The notes beneath the pieces are model-generated. The model made no database searches and had not been told where the DNA came from. It worked only from the letters and a program-made list of their open reading frames with translations. A DNA stretch of 64,000 nucleotides from Panax quinquefolius (Eukaryota > Streptophyta > Magnoliopsida > Apiales > Araliaceae): the NCBI GenBank assembly GCA_020205615.1, contig CM035165.1, positions 26,819,544 through 26,883,543 of the forward strand, written 5' to 3'. The translations under genes and the position numbers were made by a program. Below, in pieces: positions 21,358 to 34,444 of the stretch (its first letter is position 1; every line of letters starts with the position of its first letter).

Positions 21358-22857
21358 TGTAAGAGTTTATGCCCTAGAGGCCAATTATTTGATATAATTG
21401 CTTAACGTTTTGATATTATATTTGATTGAATAAATGAATGATTTTATTATGGTTTTATTTACTGCATTGTATAAATGTTAACATAATAAAAATCCTTAGA
21501 ATAGTGCTACAAATTATATAGTTTCAAGTATGTGACTTGAACATGAGATTATATAATTACAATTAGTATCATTGTTCTTAAATGTCCCTAGTCGAGTATC
21601 ATTGTTGATGGGACAACAATGATGCATTGAGACCGGTATGTGGATTGACTGATAACCAAATCTCATTAGTCATAAATTTATGAGATATTAAGTCAATGCA
21701 TAGGTACATATTATAGAACGATGTACTGGACATACCCACCATGAGAATTCTACGTGGAACATTATGCAAAGTGTCATTAGCGATTCTCATAGTGACAATG
21801 ATGTAATGGTCCTCCGACCTGAAATAACTATATTACTACACGTGAATTTATGTACTTTGATATCATCTAATGTCACCTTTAATAGGGTGGACTATAAAGG
21901 TGATTATTGGGTACATCATGAATCGTGTGAGGAATATAAGTGATCTAAATGGAATTTAACCTTCCTATATATTAGGGGTGATGTCTATAGGCCTCTTGAT
22001 TGAGTAGGACTATGAAATGCAAGGTCATGCTCAAATAGTGATTTATTTCATATAGTCTACTCATTAATCAAGAAAACACAGATTAAATTATAAAGAGTAT
22101 GACACATTCCATGACTCGAGTTTAAGCTAGGATGTCAAGGTTAAAAGGATTAAATTACATTGAAACATTGATCACGAAAAGGTTGCATCAAATCATCGAT
22201 CTTATTATTACTTGGGTAGCAGTGATGCATTACTAGATGTCGCTCACTGTTTATAATTTTATAATATGATTTAAAATTATTGCCAACGTAATAATAACCT
22301 TTAGGGTCACACACATATAAAGTAATTAAAAGGGAATTAATTTAAATTGTAAAGATTTAAATATGTCAATATGATTGATAGTATTTAAATTAATAGGATA
22401 ATTTATATATATAGGTATATTAATTAAGTAAGAATTAATTAAGATATATATATAAACTCAAATTTTATTAAATTAGGATTTGATTAATTCTTTTTAATCG
22501 CTATATATATGATATGTAGCAGCCATTAGGGATTATTTATTAACTAAAACCCTAGCTGCTCTTAGAGAGAGACTAGAGAGAAACAGTTTTGAAAATCCTC
22601 ATCCTTGGTGGCTAGTACCACAGTTCCTTTTACTGCAGATCGTATGACGGTTCGCAGCGGAGCGTTCGTGTGGATATCGTAGAGACGCAGTTCGTTTGAA
22701 TTGCATTGGAGATTCAACTGCATCGTTTTTAGCTTTCTTAATCGGTATAATTTTTAACCACTGAATTAATTGTTCTTCGCATGGATCATGTTTAGGGTTT
22801 TGAAATTGCTTTAAATTGTTTTATTTCCGCTGTGCGTTTCTGTGTCGAAACCCTTCA
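21358..22857 (+). repeat. Copia LTR, plus strand (about 1.5 kb)
   Basis: It starts TGTAAGAGTTTATGCC (or three bases earlier) immediately where the CACTA transposase frame breaks, and ends AACCCTTCA followed by a PBS. The final part has a polypurine GAGAGACTAGAGAGAAAC leader near 22564-22585. No second LTR of this family is in the window. Confidence 0.8.
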
Positions 22858-23782
22858 GTGGTATCAGAGCTATTTGCAAAACGATTAATTCAGATTACGT
22901 GTTTTATTGTTTTTGATATATATATGATATGTGATGATACAATTTTACCGATCTAAAATTGATTATATTGTTTTCGATATATATGATATATGATGATACA
23001 ATTTTACCGATCTGAAATTGAGTATATGATATTCTGTATGTAGGCATGTTCTGATATTATGAATATCAGTAATAGATATACATGTATATTATGTTCTGTT
23101 AATTATATCTTAAATGGCGTAATAACAGTATACAACTTCTGTTCTAATTGGATTAGAAGCATGAATATTCTTGCTTAATATGATTAATTAAAATGGACAT
23201 ATATGATATGTCTTCGAGTGTATAGTTATTATGGGTGTTTTGGTGGATTAAAATATATGATTAAAACTGCTTTTAGATTCCCCTCGACCCCCATCGTAGC
23301 GCACGATGGTCGTAACCCCAATATGTTATATATAGTTTTCTTTAATTATATATAAAATGTTATGTGCTTATTGTGATATGTATGGTGCATAGTTATGGCC
23401 TTTTGATCCATAGGTTAGTGGTTTTTGGTTTTGAAATACGGCTTGCATGTCGTGCCTTTCTATAAATTTTAATGTAATATTCTCTTCTCATCTAAATCCC
23501 CTCGAATGTAACTCGAGGTTTCTTTATATCATGCAATAATCTATAATCGATGAAGATGACAAGATGGAGAACACGATGGAAAGATGATGATGGAGAGGAG
23601 GAACTTACATGAGGAAGATCCAAGGAAGCTACTATTTTGAGATATTTTATCACCTTAGATTGACCTTCAATCTTTCATTAACTTGAAAATATTGACGATT
23701 AGATTGGGCCATAATCGCGTGACATTTAATTTTGCACTTTATTTATGCTTGTATGCGATATGATATGATAAATAATGTGCAT
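22858..23782 (+). mobile_element. Copia 5' leader, truncated
   Basis: This is untranslated leader after the PBS. A tandem duplication of about 60 bases (about 22909-23030, GATGATACAATTTTACCGAT core) is present. A purine-rich segment near 23545-23620 could be the start of gag, but no frame is sustained. A gypsy LTR start at 23783 ends it. Confidence 0.6.
22859..22870 (+). other. Primer-binding site
   Basis: TGGTATCAGAGC, a perfect initiator-Met tRNA PBS, one base from the LTR end. Confidence 0.95.
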
Positions 23783-24984
23783 TGTAAGACCACAACTTTT
23801 ATAAATAAAGATGAATTTTCTATAAATATCATTTTAAATATTATGGAATGAATTTGATATAATATTATAGTTGTGGGTAATATTTATAAATTTTGCAAAG
23901 TCATGCAGTTGTTATATAATATTTGATTGGTGGGAATATTCGCTTTTAGTAGGGAATATTCAGATGACGCATTACAATCATTAGTGGACCCCATTAACGG
24001 AATTATTATTGGGATTGAGAAAACGCAAAAATACTTTATGAAAATAACGGCGAAAGTTTTACCGTTGAAACACCCTAAGGTGTTAAAAGTACAAGAATAT
24101 GTCTGTAGTGGTTACAATGAGCACACGATATTGATTATTGATGCTTACGTGAAAGTCACTCAGCTTTGTTCAATTATTGCTACAAAGAATTGCCGCGTAA
24201 TATCTCACGTTATTTGATTCAATTATTGTCAATATTTTATTTATTATTAAATCAATAATTGAGACGACAAAGTTATTAATATTATTATTTGCAATATTAA
24301 CGATGTCTAGAAGTTACATCAAGGAGAGGTTTGGTCACCTAATTGCGGCCAAGAGGGAAAAAATCCTTATTGAAAGCCCTTCTTTCTCCGGAACGACACG
24401 GTCGATTAATATTGTGAATTATAATAATGATGATAAATATTGTTAAAAATATTGAGGGGATTTTTATGAAGTATTTGATATAAATTTTGTTTATTTACCC
24501 ATTTTTTAAATATAATAATCGGTATAAATTATTTTGTATATATATATATATGTAAATATTATATATATAAGATGGGGGCCCATGGGTGGAATAAATGGAG
24601 AGCATTCACAGGAATCAAAATGAATTGGTTGGCATGGAAAGTCAGGAGTGCTTTATTAAGTTTATTTTATATATATATGTTTTGTATATATATATATATA
24701 AAGGCTTGTGATGAGAATCTGGAGGTGGGATGTTGATTCACGGGGTTGTAACCCGTGAATGATAATGCGATTATATATATAATATATTTTATTAGTTTTG
24801 TTTTATTAGATTATAAATAGAATATATTATATTTTATTGTAAACCAATCTGGACCGTCCGTTTAAAGTAAATCAATCTGAACCGTTCATAAGTTAGTTAC
24901 TATGCAGTCCATTCTTCTATAAATAGAAGCTCATTCCTTCATTATTTCTTACGAATTCACTGAAACTCTAGAGAGAGAAATTAT
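23783..24984 (+). repeat. Gypsy (Tekay-like) LTR, plus strand, 5' part
   Basis: It starts TGTAAGACCACAAC. A block near 24303-24410 (GATGTCTAGAAGTTACATC, then GGAGAGGTTTGGTCACCTAA) is shared with the LTRs at 26783, 30167, 42819 and 48854, but the rest is much more divergent. A TATAAATAG promoter box lies near 24916. The next LTR-like start at 24985 ends it. The open frame at 23927-24217 is part of the LTR and is not called as a gene. Confidence 0.7.
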
Positions 24985-26782
24985 TGTAACAATCCGAAAA
25001 TTTAAATTGTAATTTTAAATATTTATTGAATTATATAAATATTTAATTGGTGCATTTATTGCTAAATAAATATTTATTTAATTTGAATTGATTAATTATT
25101 TATGTTATAAATAAATAATTAATGAGTTAAGAAAATTATTATTATATTGATATTTCAAGTTGATGGTTAATTATTTGTATTGAGTTATGTGATTAAATGA
25201 ATTATTTAATTAATGCTTATTTGAATTAATTAAATTAAATATGAAAGCTTGATTAAATAAAGTGTGACAAATAACTATAGTATAAGGAGTTATTAAAAAT
25301 AAATTAAAGTAGTTTTAATCTAGTTTTACCCAAACAATGCTTAAGGATATAAATTCTTTAAAATTTAAATGGTTTGCCAAACAAGCCTTATGGCTTTTGA
25401 TATTTCTAATTTATAAAATAAATAAAATAAAATAAATAATAAATATAATGTATACGTTATTTTGGGTAACTGGTGATGGCTATTAAGGCCATATCAGTTT
25501 TTTTTTATATTACGCATACTAGTTGCTGGGTTTTGAGAGAGTTCAGAGAATAGCAGAGAGAATTGAGAAAAGAGATTGAGAGATTGAGGGAGATTGGTCT
25601 TCAACTAACAAAGATTGTATAAGCTAATTGAAGGTATGTTCTACCACTTTGATATTATTTACGAGTATTTCGGTGAAGCTTTGTTATACTCTGTGAATTC
25701 TATTTCTTCTATGCTCTGTGAGTTCTAGTTTTTCTTCCGAATTGTTGTTATGTAACTAAGTTATGGGGGTTATACATGTTTATAGTGATTAGATATGGTG
25801 TTTAAACAATAATCGCATGCAAATTTCGTCTACAGTAGGAAGAAAATTTGTCAGTATATGTATTCTTGGTATGTTTCCATATGTAATCATGTAAGTACCA
25901 ATTTTAATGGCCAATTTGGTTGTGAAACTGTAAATTGAAGTTTGTTTATGGTATTTCATTGAGATACGAACGGAACGTAGTTTCAATAGAGTATTTTGAT
26001 CTACTAATGAATTCAAAGTGTTTACTGTGTTATCAACTATGGAGTTTAGTTTTTTTCTTTTAAACCGTGTTTTCAAAATTTAAGTTTTCAAAATCTTGGT
26101 TTAGTCGTTGTTAATTAGTATCTGAATAATTTGTTATGATTATGGGTAAATTATGTTAGTTGTTCATGTAAATTTAGATGTTAGCAGTATCATTTAGTAC
26201 AAAATTTAGTTGTTATGTTCTTCGTCGTTGGGTTCTCTGAGTTTCGGCGCCCCAGCGCCAAATTTCGCGCCCCAACGCCAAAGTTCGCGCCCCAACGCTG
26301 GAACTCGCGCCCCGGCGCTGGTACTCGCGCCCCAGCGCCACTGATCCACGCCCCGACGCAGGAAAAGTTGTCTGAGTTGGGCAGTTTTGACCTCCTGTAG
26401 TGAAACGACCATAACTTTCTAATACGAACTCCGATTAAGTTGATTCAAGATGATCCGGAACGAAGACGAATAGACCTACAACTTTTATGCTTTAAGTTTT
26501 TTAATTTGAGGTCTGTAACCATAGTCAAAATGGTCATCTTTAAAACCGTTGTGTATTTGGAGCCAATCGAAGGGCGTCGGGATGCATGAATGCAAGTGCA
26601 ACCCTTTGTGTATTAGTATAACTTAATGATAACATGTTGGACATGTAATAGGATGTTGTATCAAGTTGTTAATGTGCATGTGGTGCAATGACATGATCAC
26701 TTAAGTAGTTGTAATAAAGCTAAATAGTAATGTTCATGAAAAGATGTGATGTTGTTTAAACTTAAACTTAGTTAGTAGCTAT
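24985..26782 (+). repeat. Gypsy-type LTR, plus strand, 3' end cut
   Basis: It starts TGTAACAATCCG. A GAGA-rich leader lies near 25533-25600 and a GC-rich repeat block at 26246-26362. It is followed by CATAACTTTCTAATACG and AGACCTACAAC text shared with the LTR at 13669. It is cut at 26783 by the next LTR. No coding content: the open frames at 25789-26076 (minus) and 26206-26412 carry no domain, and the latter is made by the GC repeat. Confidence 0.6.
26246..26362. repeat. GC-rich 20-bp minisatellite
   Basis: Six units of about 20 bases share GCGCCCC[A/G][A/G]CGC. It is a sharp GC island in AT-rich sequence and lies within an LTR. Confidence 0.9.
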
Positions 26783-27314
26783 TGTGACGCCCCCAAAATA
26801 GGTATACATCACCCATTCTGAGTTGTCAATACATGGTACGAAACAACTACAACTTTATTATTACAGCATAAGCGTGAGTTTAAATACAAATATTATCTTC
26901 TACATACAATATTTATACTCAAATAAATCCTCATCACATTTATTGATACATTATTTTACAAAAATGGTGAGGACTACTAAACAATCCTTTCTAAAACCTT
27001 CATTCCATACCCCAAGCTGTACTTTCGCTATATTCTAGCCTCACGAGGAAGAATGGAACAAAAGGAAAAGGGTGAGCTCAACTAGCTCGATAAAGAATAT
27101 TATGACTAAGATAATATCAACAAATTATCGTTAGTCTTCAACAGGAAAAATCGATAGAATCTGATGACAACAAGTTTGAGATCAATATTACGTGGAAATA
27201 ATAATTCATAAAAGAGTTACGTGAGAGAATGAAATCTACTATAATCTATAATTTAACGGTCCATCATCAATATTTTATCCTGTAAACATCAATCAATTTT
27301 CATCTCAAATCAAA

Positions 27315-27520
27315 TATTCATCTTTACTTCTGGCCAAAGATATTCATCGATTAGTCATGTTCATTTAAACACTGCTCATCTTTTGCACTACGAGCCAAAG
27401 ATATTAATCAGATCGGTCATGTTCATCTCAACTTTTGTTCATCTTTTTGCACTACTGACGAAGATATTCTTGAAATCATTCATCTTTTTACTACGGCCAA
27501 AGATATTCAATAATATCATC
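27315..27520. repeat. Hairpin tandem array in LTR
   Basis: Four degenerate units of CATCTTT, spacer, CCAAAGATATTCAT, the same motif as at 12628, 32110, 43495 and 49420. Confidence 0.8.
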
Positions 27521-27739
27521 ATTTAAGGTAAGGATGAAGAAAAATATTTTAAAAGAGCGAATCCAAGAAACAAAATGACAAGGATTAAGGATTAAGGATT
27601 AGATTTTGTTTTATCCATGTCCAACAATACCCCAAAATAATCACCGTGGTGTAAAATTCAAGAATGATCAAAACATGGATCTGATCAAAGCTAGTATCCA
27701 AAATAGATGTTTTGGACAAAAAGAAGAAATTTTATTTTT

Positions 27740-27935
27740 TGGTGAATAGTGTATATATCGTGAATAGTCTCAGATATCGTGAATAATTCGTATCGTGAAT
27801 AATGCTTTCACACCAAAAGATAGAAATTCCACAAAACATTTTCACGCTTCATGAATAGTACTTGTGAATAAGAACTCGTGAATAGTAACTCATGAATAGT
27901 AACTCGTGAATAGTAACTCATGAATAAGTAACCCC
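27740..27935. repeat. GTGAATAGTAACTC minisatellite in LTR
   Basis: Short units with GTGAATAGTAACTC or ATGAATAGTAACTC, the clearest at about 27845-27930. The same block occurs in the sister LTRs. Confidence 0.8.
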
Positions 27936-29442
27936 AGCATGAAAAGTTCCAAATTTGATAAAAAGTACCAACCAATATTTCAAAGATAATGATATTGAAG
28001 AAATAATATCATTCTGAAAAAAAATAATATCCCTTACCTCAAAGAATCAAGATTGAGGAAGGAAAGGTCAGGAAGTGATCTTTGAATGAAACTTGTCTTG
28101 AGCAAAGAACTCTCAAAGTATCTAAATACTCACAAAATACGCTCAATAATATAGAGAGAAAAGAGAGAAAACTTTGTTTACGGTGTGATTTTCAATTAAC
28201 TACTTTCTAGCCCTCTATTTATAGGAAAATGTTAGCCGTAAAAGCGCACTTCGACTGCTACACCGATGGCTTTTACCTCGCTACTATGCCACCCACCACA
28301 TTTGAAATAAAATTCAGCACATTTCTTCACCAACCACAAGTGGGGCCCACTCAATTCTAGAATTTTCCACCAAAATCAATTATAAACCTAATTTTGAATC
28401 CGACACCTCTTAAAATTCACAACAAATCATTCGTGCATTTTTAACGGTTCAAAATTTGTGGACATATACTCGACTTATGTATGTATAACATACCCAAAAA
28501 TTACCACAATCCAACGGTCCGGATTAAAAATTATAACCCCACATAATATATCTCAAAACCCCGATTTAATTTTTAATACCTCCAATCTGGTAAAATAATT
28601 GATAAAACACCTCAACAATAATTTCTTCATTTATAACCACATAAATAAATCCATCATTTATATCCACATAAAATAAATATTTCTTTATCATATGAATCAA
28701 TAATTAATTATTCACAAATAATATTACGTAATCACAATTATGACAACCAGTAGTTCCCGGAAAGAGGGCTTTCCGATAAGGATTTCTCCTTCTTTGGCGC
28801 AAATTAGGTGACCAAACCTCTCCTTGATGTAACTTTCTAGACATTGCCAATAATGCTATCTAATAATATTATTCAAATAATATGAATTATTGATCCGATA
28901 ATGGAGATAATGTGCAAATGACAATTATTGAACAACAATAATATAAAATATCCACGCAGACAATTATTGAATCAATAAAATAAAATATTGAACGGTAACT
29001 ACCGTGAAAATTATTGAGTAGTGCCTTCACGTACGTAGGATCAATAATTCAACAATCTTTAATGCGATCTGAGTGTCTCTTTGTCTTGCACGCACAGACA
29101 TCGTATTTTAACCAACGGGTATTCCAATGCTTAACTTGCAACAACTACGCCAGTTATTTTTTTAACCAACTTATATTTGTGTTTTTCTTCATCCAATCGC
29201 TTTTAGTTATGGGGCCCACACATGGCTGCATTGTAATACGAATATTCTATTGCAAGATCTGAATATTCCACGACCAAACTAATATTCCCACAAAAATGAA
29301 TATTTTATAACCACTTGCTTATTTTGAAATATTTGCGTATTTAACCCTTAACTATCCACATTAATCAAATCAACCCTTACTATTTCAAAATAATAAATAA
29401 AGGAAATTCCTTTTTATTTAAAAAAAAATTTGAGGTCTTACA

Positions 29443-30166
29443 ACCTCCCTCCTTATGAAATTTCGTCCTCAAAATTGGCGTACGTGCACAGTGTTTCAAA
29501 AGGTGAGGATACCTCGCTTTCATTTTAGTTTCCAATTCCCGTCATTTCTCTATAGCATGATTCCTTCACAAAACTTTAACTTGTGTATGACCTTTCAAGC
29601 GTGGGACATGCTCCTTCCTATCCAAGATCTTGATAGGTACCTCCTCATACGTTAAGTCTTGGCTATCTCGTCCTGTTCTAACTCAATAACGCGTGGTTCG
29701 GGTCTTTCACATATTCTGAAGCAGGATATGTGAAACACATTATGAACACGAAGACATACTTGGAGGTAATGCAAGTTTATAGGCTACATTTCTACTCGGC
29801 CAAGAATTTGAAATGGACCAATAAATGCGTGGATTGAGCTTTCCTCTCTTCCCAAATCTTGTAACTCCTTCCATGGAGCAACTCGCAACAATACATGATC
29901 CCCTACATTAAATTCCACGTCCTTTCGATGAAGATCCAGCATAACTCTTTTGTCGATCTTGAGTAGTTTTGTATCGTTATCGAATCATTTGGATCTTTTC
30001 GGTGATCATACGTATTAACTTTCGGGTCCCAACAATGTTGCTTTCACCCACCTCATCCCAACATATTGGAGAACGACATTTTCGTCCCATATAATGCTTG
30101 AAATGGAGCCACATTTATACTTGCACGATAAGCATTGTTGTTGAGGAGAATTCCACCAATAGTAAA
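29443..30166 (-). pseudogene. Chromovirus integrase C-terminal region and chromodomain, decayed
   Basis: The chromodomain of chromovirus integrases is thought to bind histone marks and steer insertion into heterochromatin. Minus-strand translation gives GRKCRSPICWDEVGES near 30030-30080, the end of the Ty3/gypsy integrase core (Tekay-type GRKCR[ST]PLCW). It is followed leftward by remnants of the KLSPRFIGPFEIL-like region near 29790-29850 and of the chromodomain to about 29500. Frames shift repeatedly. At 30166 a plus-strand LTR interrupts it. The PPT is at 29443-29455. Confidence 0.75.
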
Positions 30167-31387
30167 TGTAAGACCGAAATTTTTTTAAATAAAAAAGAAT
30201 TTCCTTTATTTATTATCTTGAAATAGTAAGGGTTGATTTGATTAATGTGGTTAGTTAAGGGTTAAATACGCAAATACTTCAAAATAAGCAAGTGGTTATA
30301 AAATATTCATTGTTGTTTTCGGGAATATTCGTTTGGTCGTGGAATATTCAGTCTTTTGGGAATATTCAGATGACGACAAGCACCCATGTGACCGTAATGG
30401 CCCCATAACGGAAAAAGCGATTGGATGAGGAAAACGACAAAGTTTGGGTGGTTATAAATAACTGACGTAGTTGTTACCAAGTAAGACCGGCTGAATACCC
30501 TATGGTTAAAATACGTGTCATGCGTGGTCGTACAAAGAAGACACTCCCAGATTGCACAAGATTGTTGAATTATCGATCCTTACGTAAGATGGCACTACTC
30601 AATAATTATTACGAGAGATACTCGCTCAATATTTTATTTTATTGATTCAATAATTGTCGCGTTGATATTTTATATTATCATTGTTCAATAATTGTCATCG
30701 CACAAGATTTCCCATTATCGCATCAATAATTCATATTATTTGAATAATATTATTAGATAACATTATTGGCAATGTCTAGAAAGTTCTGCCTAAGGAGAGG
30801 TTTGGTCACCTAATTGCGCCGCCAGATGAGAGAGATCCTTATCGAAAGCCCCTTTCCGGGAACAACCGGTCATTATAAATGTGATTCTGTAATATTATTT
30901 GTGAATAATTAATTATTGATTCATATGATAAGGAAATATTTATTTTATATGAATATAAATGATGGATTTATTTATGTGGTTATTAATGAAGGAATTAATG
31001 TTGAGGTGTTTTATCAAGATTTTATCTGGATTGAGGTATTAAAAATCAAATCGTGGGTTTTGAGATATATTAATGGGTTATAATTTTTAATCCGACCGCT
31101 TGGATTGTGGTAATTTTGGGTATGTTATACATACATAAGTTGAGTATATGTCCACAAATTTTGAACCGTTAAAAATGCACGAATGATTTGTTGTGAATTT
31201 TAAGAGGTGCTTGATTCTAAATTAGGTTTATAATTGATTTTGGTGGAAAATTCTAGAATTGAGGGGCCCCACTTGTGGTTGGTGAAGAAATGTGCTGAAT
31301 TTTATTTCAAATGTGGTGGGTGGCAATAGTAGCGTAAAGCCATCGTGTAAAGAGTGTCAAGTCCTGCCTTGACGGCTAACATTTTCC

Positions 31388-31401
31388 TATAAATAGAGGC
31401 T
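31388..31401 (+). promoter_or_regulatory. LTR TATA box
   Basis: CTATAAATAGAGGC, conserved as CTATTTATAGG on the opposite strand in the sister LTRs (near 28215, 44400 and 50315). Downstream lies a TTTCTCTCTATATTAT leader. Confidence 0.55.
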
Positions 31402-31674
31402 AAGTTAGAATTGAAAATCACACCGTAAACAAAGATTTCTCTTTTCTCTCTATATTATCGAGCGTATTTGTGAGTATTTAGATACTTTGAGAGTTCTTGC
31501 TCAAGATAAGTTTCATTCAAAGATCACTTCCACCCTTTCCTTCCGGCAAGTAATCATTCTTTCGGTAAGGATATAAGTGGATATTATTTTTTCAGAATGA
31601 TATTATTTCTTCAATATCATTATCTTGAAATGTTGATCCGAGGTTTTTATCAAATTTGGAACTTTTTCACGCTT

Positions 31675-31875
31675 AAGTTACTATTCATGAGTTACTATTC
31701 ACGAGTTACTATTCATGAGTTACTATTCACGAATTACTATTCACGAGTACTATTCACGGTTGTGAAAATGTTTTTATGTGGAATTTCTATCTTTTGGTGC
31801 TCTGAGTTACTATTCACGATACTAAAGACTATTCACGATATACTAAGACTATTCACTTATACTTAGACTATTCAA
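31675..31875. repeat. GAGTTACTATTCA(T/C) minisatellite in LTR
   Basis: At least six units of GAGTTACTATTCATGA or GAGTTACTATTCACGA between 31680 and 31760, with looser copies to 31870. It is the inverse of the block at 27740. Confidence 0.9.
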
Positions 31876-32109
31876 TCGAAAATGAAAATTTTTCTTTTCG
31901 GTCTAAAATATCTATTTTGGATACTAGCTTTGATTGTATCCATGTTTTGATCATTCTTGAATTTTACACCACTATGATTATTTTTGAGGTATTGTTGAAC
32001 ATGGATAAAACAAAGTACTAATCCTTAATCCTTAATCCTTGTCATTTTGGTTTCACCGGATTCGCTTTTTTAAAATATTTTCATCATCCTCGCCTTAAAT
32101 GATGATATT

Positions 32110-32365
32110 ATTGAATATCTTTCGCCCAGAAGGCAAAGATGAACGATTCTCAAGAATATCTTTGGCTCAGAAGGTGCAAAGATGAATGATTTCTCAAGAA
32201 TATCTTTGGCAAGTAAAGATGAAAAGATGAACAGTGTTTAAATGAACATGACCGATGAAGATGAATATCTTTGGCCTTTAGTGCAAAGATGAACAAAAGT
32301 TGAGATGAATACGACCGATTGATGAATATCTTTCAAAAGTGTGCAAAGATGAATATTTGATTTGA
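32110..32365. repeat. Hairpin tandem array in LTR
   Basis: Five or six units of GAATATCTTTGG, spacer, GCAAAGATGAA; inverted copy of the arrays in the minus-strand LTRs. Confidence 0.8.
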
Positions 32366-32909
32366 GATGAATATTGATTGATGTTACAGGATAAAATATT
32401 GATGATGGATCGTTAAATTCATAGATTATAGTAGATTTCATTCTCTACGTAACTCTTCTATGAATTATTATTTCACAAGGAATATTGATCTCAAACTTGT
32501 CATTGCCTTATCAGTATTCTATCGATTTTTCCTCGTTGGAGACTAACGATAATTTGTCAGATATTATCTTAGTCATAACATTCTTTATCGGGCTAGTTGA
32601 GCTCACCCTTTTCCTTGTTGTTCCATTTTTCTTCTCGTGAGGCGCAGAATGTAGCGAGTACTAGCTCTGGGTATGGAATGAAGGTTCTAGAGAGAGTTGT
32701 TTAGAGTCCTCACCATTATTGTAAAATAATGTATCAATAAATGTGATGAGGATTTATTTGAGTATAAATATTGTCTAGAAGATAATATTTGTATTTAAAC
32801 TCACGCTTTATTGTTGTGGATAATAAAGTTGTAGTTGTTTCTCGCACCATGTATTTGGCTACTTCGTAATGGGTTGGATGGAATGGACCTATTTTGGGGT
32901 CGCCACAGG

Positions 32910-32921
32910 TTGGTATCGAGC
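32910..32921 (+). other. Primer-binding site (gypsy)
   Basis: TTGGTATCGAGC followed by TTAGG, close to the initiator-Met PBS and starting two bases after the LTR end at 32907. The same text occurs inverted at 48833-48853. Confidence 0.75.
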
Positions 32922-33199
32922 TTAGGATATGATCTCTGGCGAGATCTAGGAATAGAACTAGGAGGGAGAGACGAGTAAATCCTTTCGCTAGTGTGTCCTA
33001 CCTAAGCTTATTTGTTAGTTGGTCAAGATATAGGATATTATGTGATTGATTTCAATTAACCTTTGTTTTATGACAAGAATTGAGAATGTCGAATCGAGAA
33101 TATTAATAGTGGTGTAAATGAGACCGTGTGAGATGCTCGTATTTCTAATAACGAAGAGGAGAATGTGCAACAGTCGGTAATGTACCTCCCTGCTAATAA

Positions 33200-34300
33200 C
33201 ACCAACGGTGGCGATGATGAACGAGGGGATGTTTAGAAGCTTTTGCGCTTCATGCAAAAATCGAGATTTAGGAGACTCGTGTTCAAAATACGGAGGAGAT
33301 GATAGCAATTACCAGTGGTTCACAAACAAGCAAGCGGTTCAAAGAGTTGGGACCACCGTGCTTCTCGGGAAAGCGATCCGATCATGGCGGAAACATGGGT
33401 CAAGCAAATTACCAAGATATTCGATGTCTTGGGATGCATGAAGGAACGTAAAGTTCCATTCGCTACTTTTATGTTCCGTATGAAAGCAGATTATCAGTGG
33501 AATTGCGTTGCACTCCATTCAAATTTCACGCACTCGGCATGACACGGGGAGACGTTTGAAATAAATCAACGACAAGTACTTCCGAAAGTATTCGCTATAT
33601 GAAGGAAGTGAGTTTATTAGATTGGGAGCGTAGAATAACACGACTTTGTCCCAAAGACGAGGCGAAGTTTCATGAGTTATCCAAACTCGCACCTCATTTG
33701 GTGGAGAATGAGGAACGATGACGCGGATGTTTATGAGAGGTTTGAAACCCGTAAGATACGCCAAGATCTCATTTCTCATAAATTTTCTCTCTATTCAGAT
33801 GTTGTAAATGGGGCTCGCTTGTTAGAGCGAGATAACGAGTATGCGCTCAACCGAGGGACCATAACCAGATCATACCAAAGATAGTAGTCATCGTAATAAC
33901 GATAACCAAATGGAGAAAAAAGAATACTTGACAAAGGCCAGAACTACTCCGGTGGTAATCGTGGCCATGAAAATAGAAGTAGCGAGTTGGGAGGAGATTT
34001 TAAAAGAGGAGATTCAACAACGACCATGCGAAGACGCCGGCCAACCATGGCAATCGGGTTCCACGGGAGGAGAAAGACCATCTGGTCAGATGTTACAAAT
34101 CTGCGAAAGAGGGATATATCACCCTCAAACCGCCCCTGCAACAGCTTTAAGGTATGCTATAATTAGGAAAAGAAGGACATATCGCCGAGATTAGATGATA
34201 TCAAAACCTTGACCCAAATGGGAATGGTGACTCAAAAGGATGTCCCGTAAAAGTCAAAGTCAACGGTTCTGGAAGAGCGCTTTGTCGCGATCGTCAAATA
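33200..34300 (+). pseudogene. Gypsy gag, decayed
   Basis: Gag forms the particle that packages element RNA. Frames shift, but WVKQITKIFDVLGCMKERKV (33387-33446) and PFATFMFRMKADYQWNCVA (33447-33505) match the Tekay-type gag core, as does YERFETRKIRQDLISHKF (33732-33785). The end of the region has FKVCYN followed by a stop and KKDIS near 34148-34180. This aligns with the zinc knuckle at 47563-47604 and shows the knuckle is destroyed here. Stops and indels rule out a product. The leader 32922-33199 has no coding content, and the N gap at 34345 cuts the element. Confidence 0.75.
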
Positions 34301-34344
34301 CGGTAGAACCCGAACGGGTTAGCATCGTTAGTTAATTATAAATT

Positions 34345-34444
34345 NNNNNNNNNNNNNNNNNNNNNNNNNNNNNNNNNNNNNNNNNNNNNNNNNNNNNNNN
34401 NNNNNNNNNNNNNNNNNNNNNNNNNNNNNNNNNNNNNNNNNNNN
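34345..34444. other. Assembly gap, 100 N
   Basis: Exactly 100 N, a conventional placeholder. It separates plus-strand gag from a minus-strand LTR piece, so the true intervening sequence and its length are unknown. Confidence 1.

Larger units (their letters stand above)
26783..29442 (-). repeat. Gypsy (Tekay-like) 3' LTR, minus strand (2.66 kb)
   Basis: Plus-strand ends are TGTGACGCCCCC and GAGGTCTTACA, so it runs TGTAAGACCTC...GTCACA on the minus strand. Its right neighbour is a PPT (ACCTCCCTCCTT on the plus strand) and then chromodomain sequence, so it is the 3' LTR of a minus-strand element. It aligns with 30167-32907 inverted and with 48854-51658. Confidence 0.85.
30167..32907 (+). repeat. 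Gypsy (Tekay-like) 5' LTR, plus strand (2.74 kb)
   Basis: It starts TGTAAGACCG and ends GGTCGCCACA, followed by a PBS. It is an inverted relative of 26783-29442. A TATA-like CTATAAATAGAGGC lies near 31388. It is inserted in the integrase region of the neighbouring minus-strand element, so it is younger than that element. Confidence 0.85.

Noticed and set aside
26206..26412. Overlapping open frames on both strands over the GC-rich block
   Set aside because: They arise from the 20-bp GC minisatellite lacking stops; the two strands are equally open and no domain is present.
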